From Mesorhizobium sp. 65-26 (lineage in GTDB: Bacteria; Pseudomonadota; Alphaproteobacteria; Rhizobiales; Rhizobiaceae): a DNA stretch of 64,000 bases. Shown here piece after piece: positions 57,741-64,000 of this stretch. Numbering within the stretch: the stretch's first letter is position 1; each line of letters begins with the position of its first letter. Position numbers and translations under genes: made by a program. The DNA lies in NCBI GenBank assembly GCA_001899205.1, contig MKVL01000010.1, positions 755,546 to 819,545 on the forward strand. The letters run 5' to 3'. The notes under the pieces are model-generated. The model was not told where the DNA came from, ran no database searches, and was given only the letters and a program-made list of their open reading frames with translations.

Positions 57741-58501
57741 AATCCATCCCGTCCGCGAAAACGCCGCTGGTAATAAGCGTCATAAAGTGAACTCTCGGTG
57801 AAATCCTCCGCCGCCAGCGAACGGCCGACGAAGATGAGCGCCGTGCGCTCGATGGGGTTGGCGGCAAGTTCGGCCTCGATGGTTGCCAGCGTTGCCTTCA
57901 GCACGCGTTCGTCGGGCCACGAGGCGCGAAAGACAATTGCGACAGGACAGTCGCCGCCATAGAGCGGCGTCAATTCGGCGACAATGCGATCGATGGCGTG
58001 GATGGCGAGGTGAATGGCGAGCGTGGCGCCGGTGCGGCCGAAGCCGGCGAGCGTCTCGCCCGGCGGCATACGGGAAGCGCGGCCGGAAACCCGCGTCAGC
58101 ACCAGGCTTTGCGCCACTTCCGGGATGGTCAACTCGCGGCCGAGCGCGGCGGCAGCCGCCGCGAAGGAGGGAACGCCCGGCGTCAGTGTGTAGGGAATGT
58201 CGTGCTTGCGCAGGCGGCGAATCTGCTCGGCGACAGCGCTCCAGACCGACAGATCGCCGGAATGCAGCCGCGCGACATCGTGGCCGGCCTTATGCGCGGC
58301 GACATATTCCGCCTCGATCTCGTCGAGTGACATGGGCGCGGTATCGACCAGCCTCGTGCCGGGTGCGCAATGTTCGAGGATTTCGGGCGCGACGATCGAG
58401 CCGGCATGGAGGCAGACCGGACAACTGGCAAGCAGCCTGCTGCCGCGCACGGTGATGAGGTCGGCGGCGCCTGGGCCGGCGCCGATGAAATGGACGGTCA
58501 T
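57737..58501 (-). CDS. cobM: Precorrin-4 C11-methyltransferase CobM
   Basis: A 254-residue tetrapyrrole methylase: [42 protein letters not shown] and [20 protein letters not shown] are the CobM motifs. It makes precorrin-5. Coupled to cobE and cobA. Confidence 0.95.
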   Translation of the reverse strand: MTVHFIGAGPGAADLITVRGSRLLASCPVCLHAGSIVAPEILEHCAPGTRLVDTAPMSLDEIEAEYVAAHKAGHDVARLHSGDLSVWSAVAEQIRRLRKHDIPYTLTPGVPSFAAAAAALGRELTIPEVAQSLVLTRVSGRASRMPPGETLAGFGRTGATLAIHLAIHAIDRIVAELTPLYGGDCPVAIVFRASWPDERVLKATLATIEAELAANPIERTALIFVGRSLAAEDFTESSLYDAYYQRRFRGRDGL

Positions 58502-58884
58502 GCCGTATCTCCGCCAATGGCTATGGCGCAGGTTACCGGACCGACCACGGTACGCGGCCCAAGCAGCTTTGCGCCTTTACCCGCTGCGGCCAGAGCCGAG
58601 GCTTCCGAGACCGACGGCGTGCCGGCTTGGATCCGTGACGCTTCGGACCGACTGATCGTGGCGGACGAGACGGCTTGCAGCGCTGCGTCGGAAATGATGA
58701 GGACGGGGAGCTCTAGGTCGCGACCGGCAAGGAAGATTGCCTGCTCGTTGCGCTTGATCTCGCTGGTCGCCAGTGCCGAAAGCGCGGTCATGGACAGACC
58801 ATGCGTCTCGAGCGCGGTCTCCACGGCGGCGCGCACATCACCTACCGTCACATCTTTCCGGCTGCCTATGCCCGCGACCATCAT
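58498..58884 (-). CDS. cobE: Cobalamin biosynthesis protein CobE
   Basis: A 128-residue protein like the C-terminal domain of CbiG ([39 protein letters not shown]). CobE binds precorrins in the aerobic pathway; its role is not fully settled. ATG overlaps the cobL stop. Typical of the rhizobial cob cluster. Confidence 0.9.
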   Translation of the reverse strand: MMVAGIGSRKDVTVGDVRAAVETALETHGLSMTALSALATSEIKRNEQAIFLAGRDLELPVLIISDAALQAVSSATISRSEASRIQAGTPSVSEASALAAAGKGAKLLGPRTVVGPVTCAIAIGGDTA

Positions 58885-60110
58885 GGCTTCACCCAGCTCC
58901 ACTGCATGACCGGCATGGCCGGGCGCCAGGCCTGCATCGAGCCGACGGGCGCCGCGCGGGACAGCGCGATGCGCAGGAGCTCGCCGCCGCACCTGTTATG
59001 CTGGTCGAGAAGCAGCGCTTCCATTTCGAGCGTCACGGCATTGGCGACCAGCCTGCCGCCCTGGCGCAGCGCCGTGATGGCCGTCTCGACAACCCCGGCA
59101 TCGCTGCCGCCGCCGCCGATGAAGATCGCGTCGGGCGGGTCGAGCCCGGCGAGGGCCTTGGGCGCCGGCCCCTCGACAACCACCAGGCCGGGCACGCCGA
59201 AAGCCGTCGCATTGCGCCTGACGCGGGCGGCGCGGGTCGGATCGGCCTCGATGGCAATGGCGCGCAGCGAGGGATGCGCGAGCATCCACTCGATGCCGAT
59301 CGATCCCGAGCCGGCGCCGATATCCCACAGCAGCTCGCCGTGCCGGGGCGCCAGCGCCGACAGCGTGACGGCGCGGATCTCGCGCTTGGTGATCTGGCCG
59401 TCATGCTCGAACAGATGGTCGGCGAGGCCGGGTGCCGCGGGCAGAACCCTCGCATCGGGCGTCGATTCAATTTCCAGCGCCAGGACGTTGAGCGGATTGA
59501 TGTTTTCGAGATCGAAGGCGTCGGCGCGGGCCGTCCGGCGCGCTTCGTCCGGACCGCCGAGTGCTTCGAGGACCGTCATGCGCGATGGACCGAAGCCGAG
59601 TTCGCCGAGCAGGCGGGCGATGAGCGCCGGCGCGTCGCCATCGGAGGTCAGCGCAAGGATTCTCGCGCCGGGCTGGAGCAGGGGCCTGATGAGGTCGATC
59701 GCGTGGCCATGCAGCGATATGGCCTCGACATCCTGCAATGGCCAACCGAGCCGCGACGCGGCCAGCGAGATCGAGGACGGCGCCGGCAGGACGAGCATCT
59801 CATCCGGGCTCACCTTGCGCGCCAGCGTCACGCCGACGCCGTGATAGAACGGGTCGCCGGAGGCGAGCACGCACACATTGCGCCCGGCAAGCGCCAGCAC
59901 GTCGTGCATGCCCGCGTCGAAAGGCACCGGCCAGGCACGCGATTCGCCTTTTGCCAGCGGCGCGACCAGGGCAAGGTGGCGTTTGCCGCCGAACACGAAT
60001 TCAGCCTCGGCGATGCGCCGCTTGGCCTCGTCGCCGAGACCCGCTACACCGTCCTCGCCGATGCCGACTATCGTAAGCCAGGCGGCGCGCCCTCGACCCT
60101 TAGTAGGCAT
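58881..60110 (-). CDS. cobL: Precorrin-6B C5,15-methyltransferase (decarboxylating) CobL
   Basis: A 409-residue bifunctional enzyme: N-terminal CobL/CbiE methylase (WLTIVGIGEDGVAGLGDEAK, VLASGDPFYHGVG) and C-terminal CbiT-like methylase/decarboxylase (LLWDIGAGSGSIGIEWML). It methylates C5 and C15. The ATG overlaps the divergent cobK ATG region (CATGATG). Confidence 0.95.
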   Translation of the reverse strand: MPTKGRGRAAWLTIVGIGEDGVAGLGDEAKRRIAEAEFVFGGKRHLALVAPLAKGESRAWPVPFDAGMHDVLALAGRNVCVLASGDPFYHGVGVTLARKVSPDEMLVLPAPSSISLAASRLGWPLQDVEAISLHGHAIDLIRPLLQPGARILALTSDGDAPALIARLLGELGFGPSRMTVLEALGGPDEARRTARADAFDLENINPLNVLALEIESTPDARVLPAAPGLADHLFEHDGQITKREIRAVTLSALAPRHGELLWDIGAGSGSIGIEWMLAHPSLRAIAIEADPTRAARVRRNATAFGVPGLVVVEGPAPKALAGLDPPDAIFIGGGGSDAGVVETAITALRQGGRLVANAVTLEMEALLLDQHNRCGGELLRIALSRAAPVGSMQAWRPAMPVMQWSWVKP

Positions 60111-60111
60111 G

Positions 60112-60879
60112 ATGACCCACCGTATTCTGATCCTCGGCGGAACCACGGAGGCCCGGCAACTGGCTGGCAAACTGGCGGACCGCGCGGATTTCTCGGTCAC
60201 GCTGTCGTTGGCCGGCCGCACCGAAAGTCCCGTGGCGCAGGGTGTGCCGGTACGTGTCGGCGGCTTTGGCGGCGTGGACGGACTGGCAACTCATCTTCGT
60301 GACGAGCAGGTCGATCTGCTGATCGATGCCACCCATCCCTACGCCGCGCGCATCTCGGCCAATGCGGCCGAAGCAGCACGGCAGGCTGGCGTCCCTGTGC
60401 TTGCCTTGCGGCGTCCCGGCTGGGAGCCGATGGCGGGAGACCGCTGGACGCTGGTGGACGACGTGGCGGAGGCAGCGCGCGCGCTTGGCGCTGTCCCGCG
60501 CCGCGTCTTTCTGGCGCTCGGCCGGCAGGAGGTCGCCGAGTTCGAGGCGGCTCCCCAGCACAGCTACCTCATCCGCTCCGTCGATCCGGTCGAACCGAAG
60601 CTGGCGGTGCCCGACGCGACCTACCTTCTGGCGCGGGGCCCTTTCCCGGAAGCCGATGAACGGCGCCTGCTGGAACGGCATGGCATCGAAGCGATCGTTT
60701 CGAAGAACAGCGGCGGCCTCGCCACCTATGGCAAGATCGTCGCCGCGCGCGCGATCGGCATCGAAGTTGTGATGGTCCGGCGACCATCCCTGCCGGACGT
60801 GCCCTCGGCGGAAAGCGTCGATCGGCTGGCCGCCATGGTCGATCATTTTCTGGGGCCCGCTGCCGAACGCGGCGTGTAG
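60112..60879 (+). CDS. cobK: Precorrin-6A reductase CobK
   Basis: A 255-residue NADPH-dependent reductase of the corrin ring: ILILGGTTEARQLAGKLAD and LLIDATHPYAARISANA are the CobK/CbiJ motifs. It is on the plus strand, opposite to its neighbours, divergent from cobL, and its 3 prime end overlaps the cobJ end by 37 bp. ATG at 60109 is an alternative start. Confidence 0.94.
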   Translation: MTHRILILGGTTEARQLAGKLADRADFSVTLSLAGRTESPVAQGVPVRVGGFGGVDGLATHLRDEQVDLLIDATHPYAARISANAAEAARQAGVPVLALRRPGWEPMAGDRWTLVDDVAEAARALGAVPRRVFLALGRQEVAEFEAAPQHSYLIRSVDPVEPKLAVPDATYLLARGPFPEADERRLLERHGIEAIVSKNSGGLATYGKIVAARAIGIEVVMVRRPSLPDVPSAESVDRLAAMVDHFLGPAAERGV

Positions 60880-61607
60880 ACGAGCGCCGGCTTCTCGCCG
60901 CGCCTGATGATGCGGGTTTCCGGCGAGCCGATGATGATGCAAGTCGCCATGTCGGCCATATCAGCCTCGGCATTGGCCAGCAGGCAGATGTCGATGCGTT
61001 CGTCCGGCCGCCCGGCGGCGCGGCCGAATATCACCGGCGTGGTGCCGGGCAGGATCGCCTTGAGGCATTCGAAGGCGCGGCCGAGCTGCCAGGGGCGCGC
61101 CTTGCTGATGGGATTGTAGAGCGCGATGACGAAGCCGGCGCCGGCGGCCGCCAGCAGGCGCAGCTCGATCAGTTCCCAAGGCTTGAGGTTGTCAGACAGG
61201 GAAATGGCGCAGAAGTCGTGGCCGAGCGGGGCGCCGATGCGCGCGGCGACCGCAAGCATGGCGGTGACGCCGGGGACGACCGATATGTCGACGCCGCGCC
61301 ATTCGGTCGGACCGGCCTCGATCGCCTCGCAGACGGCCGCCGCCATGGCGAAGACGCCGGGGTCGCCGCCCGAGACGACCGCGACATTGTGGCCCTCGGC
61401 TGCCTTGGCCAGCGCCTCGTTGGAGCGGGCAAGCTCCTCGCGGTTGTCGGAGGCGATGCGGGTCTGGTCGCCGCGCAGGTCGAGCCGGTCGAGATAGGGC
61501 TTGTAGCCATAGAAGAACGAAGCGTCGGCGACGGCGCGACTCGCTTCCGGCGTCACCTGATCGGCGTTGCCCGGCCCGAGGCCGATGACGGTGAGACGGC
61601 CGCTCAT
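60843..61607 (-). CDS. cobJ: Precorrin-3B C17-methyltransferase CobJ
   Basis: A 254-residue methylase that also contracts the ring to give precorrin-4: VIGLGPGNADQVTPEASRAV, VVSGGDPGVFAMAAAVCEAI and VVPGVTAMLAVAARIGAPLG. Coupled to cobI by an ATGA overlap. Its end overlaps cobK. Confidence 0.95.
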   Translation of the reverse strand: MSGRLTVIGLGPGNADQVTPEASRAVADASFFYGYKPYLDRLDLRGDQTRIASDNREELARSNEALAKAAEGHNVAVVSGGDPGVFAMAAAVCEAIEAGPTEWRGVDISVVPGVTAMLAVAARIGAPLGHDFCAISLSDNLKPWELIELRLLAAAGAGFVIALYNPISKARPWQLGRAFECLKAILPGTTPVIFGRAAGRPDERIDICLLANAEADMADMATCIIIGSPETRIIRRGEKPALVYTPRSAAGPRK

Positions 61608-62353
61608 GACGTGGCTCCCGGCTTGCCGGACCAGCCCGCGACCAGCACGATGGCGAAGTAGGGCGCCTTGTCGTCGGTCTTTTCGGCCAGCCGCATCGAC
61701 GAACCGCCGGCCATGGTGCCGCGCTCGACATAGACGGCCTTCGCCAGCTTGCCGGTGGCCTCCAGCGCGCGACGGATCTTCGGCAGGTTGCGGCCCACCT
61801 TCATGATGACGGCGGCATCCGTGTCGGCAAGCCGGCGCGTCAGCTCGAACTCGCTCATCGTGCCCGGCAGCACGCTCAGCACGTCGTCGCCCTGGACGAT
61901 GGGAAGGCCGGTCGTCGACCAGCAGCCGGACATGGCGGTTATGCCCGGAATGACTTCGGTGGCGAACCGGTGCGCGAGGCGCACATGCAGGTGCATGTAG
62001 GAGCCGTAGAAGAGGGGATCACCCTCCGACAGGACAGCGACGGTCAGCCCGCGGTCGAGATGGGCGGCGACGCTTTCGGCGGATTGCTCGTAGAAATCCG
62101 CGATCTGCGAGCGGTAGTCGTCATGATCCTTGTCGATTTCCGTCGTCACGGGATAGAGCAGGGGCAGTTCCACCATACCGGGCTTGAAACGCGCCTCGAC
62201 GATGGCGCGCGCATTGCTGTTGTTCCCGCGCTTGGCGAAATAAGCGACGACATCGGCCTCGGAGAGTGCCCGCGCCGCCTTCAGCGTCAGCAGTTCCGGA
62301 TCGCCAGGACCGGTTCCGACACCGATCAGCCTTCCTTTCGAAATCGCGTTCAC
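61604..62353 (-). CDS. cobI: Precorrin-2 C20-methyltransferase CobI
   Basis: A 249-residue methylase: GVGTGPGDPELLTLKAARAL, VLSEGDPLFYGSYMHLHVRL, VIPGITAMSGCW. Makes precorrin-3A. GTG start overlapping the cobH stop. Confidence 0.95.
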   Translation of the reverse strand: MNAISKGRLIGVGTGPGDPELLTLKAARALSEADVVAYFAKRGNNSNARAIVEARFKPGMVELPLLYPVTTEIDKDHDDYRSQIADFYEQSAESVAAHLDRGLTVAVLSEGDPLFYGSYMHLHVRLAHRFATEVIPGITAMSGCWSTTGLPIVQGDDVLSVLPGTMSEFELTRRLADTDAAVIMKVGRNLPKIRRALEATGKLAKAVYVERGTMAGGSSMRLAEKTDDKAPYFAIVLVAGWSGKPGATS

Positions 62354-62988
62354 AGGCCGGGCCTCGCCAAAGCGTTGAGCGCCGCCGCCGTCATGGCGCT
62401 GCCGCCAAGCCTGCCGCGCACGATGGCGTAGGGCACGCCATAGGAGTTCTCGGCCAGCGCATCCTTGGATTCCGCCGCGCCGACGAAGCCGACCGGCATG
62501 CCGATGATCGCGGCCGGCTTCGGCGCGCCGTCGCGCAGCTTTTCAAGCAGGTAGAACAGCGCGGTCGGCGCATTGCCGATGGCGACGACGGCGCCCGCCA
62601 TGCGCTCGCCCCACAGGTCGATAGCCGCCGCCGAACGGGTGTTGCCGATTTCCCTGGCGAGATCGACGGTGCGCGGATCGCGCAGCGTGCAGACGACCTC
62701 GTTTCCGGCGGGCAGGCGGGCGCGAGTCACGCCGTGGGCAACCATTTCCGCGTCGCAGAAGATCGGAGCGCCGGCGGCGAGCGCCGAGCGCGCAGCAGTG
62801 ACGAACCCTTCGGAGAAGACGAAGCTGGCGGCGGCCTCGACCTGACCGCAGGCATGGATCATGCGGATGGCGACATCGGCCTCGGCATCGGAGAAGCGCG
62901 ACAGGTCGGCCTCGGCGCGGATGATGGCGAAGGAGCGCTCGTAGATCGCCATGCCATCGTGAATGTAGTCGTAGGCGGCCATGTTCAT
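62350..62988 (-). CDS. cobH: Precorrin-8X methylmutase CobH
   Basis: A 212-residue isomerase that shifts the C11 methyl to C12, giving hydrogenobyrinate. Motifs: VAIRMIHACGQVEAA, IFCDAEMVAHGVTR (acid-base His in AHGVTR) and IGNAPTALFYLLEKL. Coupled to cobG and cobI. Confidence 0.95.
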   Translation of the reverse strand: MNMAAYDYIHDGMAIYERSFAIIRAEADLSRFSDAEADVAIRMIHACGQVEAAASFVFSEGFVTAARSALAAGAPIFCDAEMVAHGVTRARLPAGNEVVCTLRDPRTVDLAREIGNTRSAAAIDLWGERMAGAVVAIGNAPTALFYLLEKLRDGAPKPAAIIGMPVGFVGAAESKDALAENSYGVPYAIVRGRLGGSAMTAAALNALARPGL

Positions 62989-64000
62989 TCCTGTCGATAA
63001 GCCTCGGCGATGCCTGCCGCGCCCAGCCTGGCCAGGCAGGCGGCAACAGTCTCGCCGGGATGTCTCGCGCGGCCGATCAGCGCCGCGACGCGACCGATGC
63101 CGCGCGCGGCGTCATAGCGCGGCCTGTATCCCGCAGGAAGGGCCTTCGCCGTCCCGTCCACGACAAGTCCGGCTCCATTTTCGCCGCCGACCACCGCAAG
63201 CGCCGCCGGGCCGGGATGCGCGCAACCCTTGGCGCAGCCAGAAACATGCAAAATGAAGGAGCCGTCGAAAAGGTCGGCGCTTCCGGAGGCCACGGCCTCG
63301 GCCAGCTCGCGCGTCGCGATCCGCCCCGAAGCACAGGCCGGCATGCCGGGGCAGGCGGCAATTCTGGCGCGGGGATCGGCGGCGTCCGTGAGGAAACCCA
63401 GTCGCACCGCCTCTTCCCGCAAGGCCGGGAGTGCTGGCGTCGCAAGACCGAGGAAAAGCAGTGTCCGGCCGGGTGCGAAGCGGATTTCGCTGGCGCCCAT
63501 CGCCAGTGCCTTGCCGGCGAGGTCGGCCAGCGTGCCCGCCGGCACGCTGCCGAAGGGAAGGCCGATACCCAGTGCGTGGCCACCAACCACATCGAATATC
63601 CCTATCGGAGCCTTCGCGCCGGACTTCGGTCCTTCCCGCGCGACGCCTTCGATCGAAATTTGCCCGGTTCGGCCGTTGTTCGGCAGCGCGGCGACGAAGG
63701 AGGTGAAACACCACGCGGCAAGCGAAGCGAGCTGCCTCTGGTTCAAGTCCCGGGTGTGCGCCTCGCGGCCTTTCTCGGCGACCATTCTCAGCGCGGCGAT
63801 GGCAATGTCGCGCGCTTCGTCGTCGCCGGCCGTCGTGACGGCGCGCTCGCCACCATCTTCGCCGGCGACGGTGACAATCCAGCGAGCCCCGGCGTTCGAT
63901 CTCGTCGCGGCAAGACGCACATCGGCGGTGACGCTATCCATCGGCAGGCCGCCGCCGCCGTCGACGACCACGGAGACCTTCGGACCCAGCCGTCCAGGCA
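62985..64000 (-). CDS. cobG: Precorrin-3B synthase CobG (N-terminus beyond the window)
   Basis: The visible 338 residues form a nitrite/sulfite-reductase-like protein with the Fe-S/siroheme cysteines in CPGMPACASG and CAKGCAHPG. CobG is the oxygen-dependent enzyme that makes precorrin-3B and so defines the aerobic route. The frame stays open to the right edge (…LGPKVSVVVDGGG), so the gene is cut by the window. Confidence 0.93.
   Translation of the reverse strand, partial: PGRLGPKVSVVVDGGGGLPMDSVTADVRLAATRSNAGARWIVTVAGEDGGERAVTTAGDDEARDIAIAALRMVAEKGREAHTRDLNQRQLASLAAWCFTSFVAALPNNGRTGQISIEGVAREGPKSGAKAPIGIFDVVGGHALGIGLPFGSVPAGTLADLAGKALAMGASEIRFAPGRTLLFLGLATPALPALREEAVRLGFLTDAADPRARIAACPGMPACASGRIATRELAEAVASGSADLFDGSFILHVSGCAKGCAHPGPAALAVVGGENGAGLVVDGTAKALPAGYRPRYDAARGIGRVAALIGRARHPGETVAACLARLGAAGIAEAYRQE

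Noticed and set aside
62985-64000. Cobalamin riboswitch for the cob operon
   Set aside because: The operon start is beyond the right edge; no B12-box-like element is visible in the cob intergenic gaps present here.

Overview
The window is a 64 kb piece of a GC-rich alphaproteobacterial chromosome. Gene content points to Hyphomicrobiales (Rhizobiales), probably Mesorhizobium or a close Phyllobacteriaceae relative: the block folA-hflK-hflC-DUF2065-degP, a BA14K-family protein, DUF6600 and DUF4424 exported proteins, and the aerobic (cob-type) vitamin B12 pathway. That placement is inferred from gene content, not from a database search. I see no rRNA, insertion sequence, prophage or CRISPR array. 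One tRNA, Lys(CUU), is present.

Layout. 0-4.4 kb: molybdenum genes (molbindin and a partial trmO leftwards; modABC and a ModE-like regulator rightwards), then an isolated cobF. 4.5-12.8 kb: housekeeping block with an exported DUF4424 protein, folA, hflKC, a DUF2065 membrane protein, degP, a GNAT acetyltransferase, serB and miaA. 12.9-25.6 kb: accessory stretch with a diguanylate cyclase, a HerA-like ATPase, an XRE-cupin/acetyltransferase operon, a LysR regulator divergent from a TmpA/TmpB-like phosphonate-oxidising pair, a DUF6600 protein, and an NTF2-fused flavin monooxygenase behind a sigma-54 promoter with its own enhancer-binding activator. 25.7-28.4 kb: ilvB-ilvH behind a leader-peptide attenuator. 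28.6-48 kb: second accessory stretch with a LysE exporter, an RND efflux pair, a cobalt-type nitrile hydratase operon, a DMT permease, a RecD-like helicase, pdxJ, kup, and several small regulator/oxidoreductase modules (HxlR with an NmrA-type reductase, MarR with a Rieske protein and GST, TetR). 48-52.8 kb: ilvC, a BA14K protein, a nuclease-like EEP protein, Nudix and PhzF proteins. 52.9-64 kb: tRNA-Lys, a small secreted protein, and a long leftward B12 operon, cobG-H-I-J / cobL-E-M-A-B-S plus cobT, with cobK inserted on the opposite strand. cobG runs off the right edge.

How it works together. The branched-chain amino acid genes ilvB, ilvH and ilvC lie in core order but are separated by accessory DNA. 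The B12 genes cover most corrin-ring steps and lower-ligand attachment; cobF, the missing C1 methyltransferase/deacetylase, sits 50 kb away. Many accessory genes occur as regulator plus target pairs with visible operators: three copies of a perfect 14-bp palindrome for MarR, a 7-5-7 inverted repeat for HxlR, an 18-bp palindrome for TetR, and an exact -24/-12 promoter for the sigma-54 unit. The most notable pieces are the TmpAB-like phosphonate pair, the sigma-54/monooxygenase unit, the ilv attenuator with an almost leaderless leader peptide, and the MarR operator triplet.
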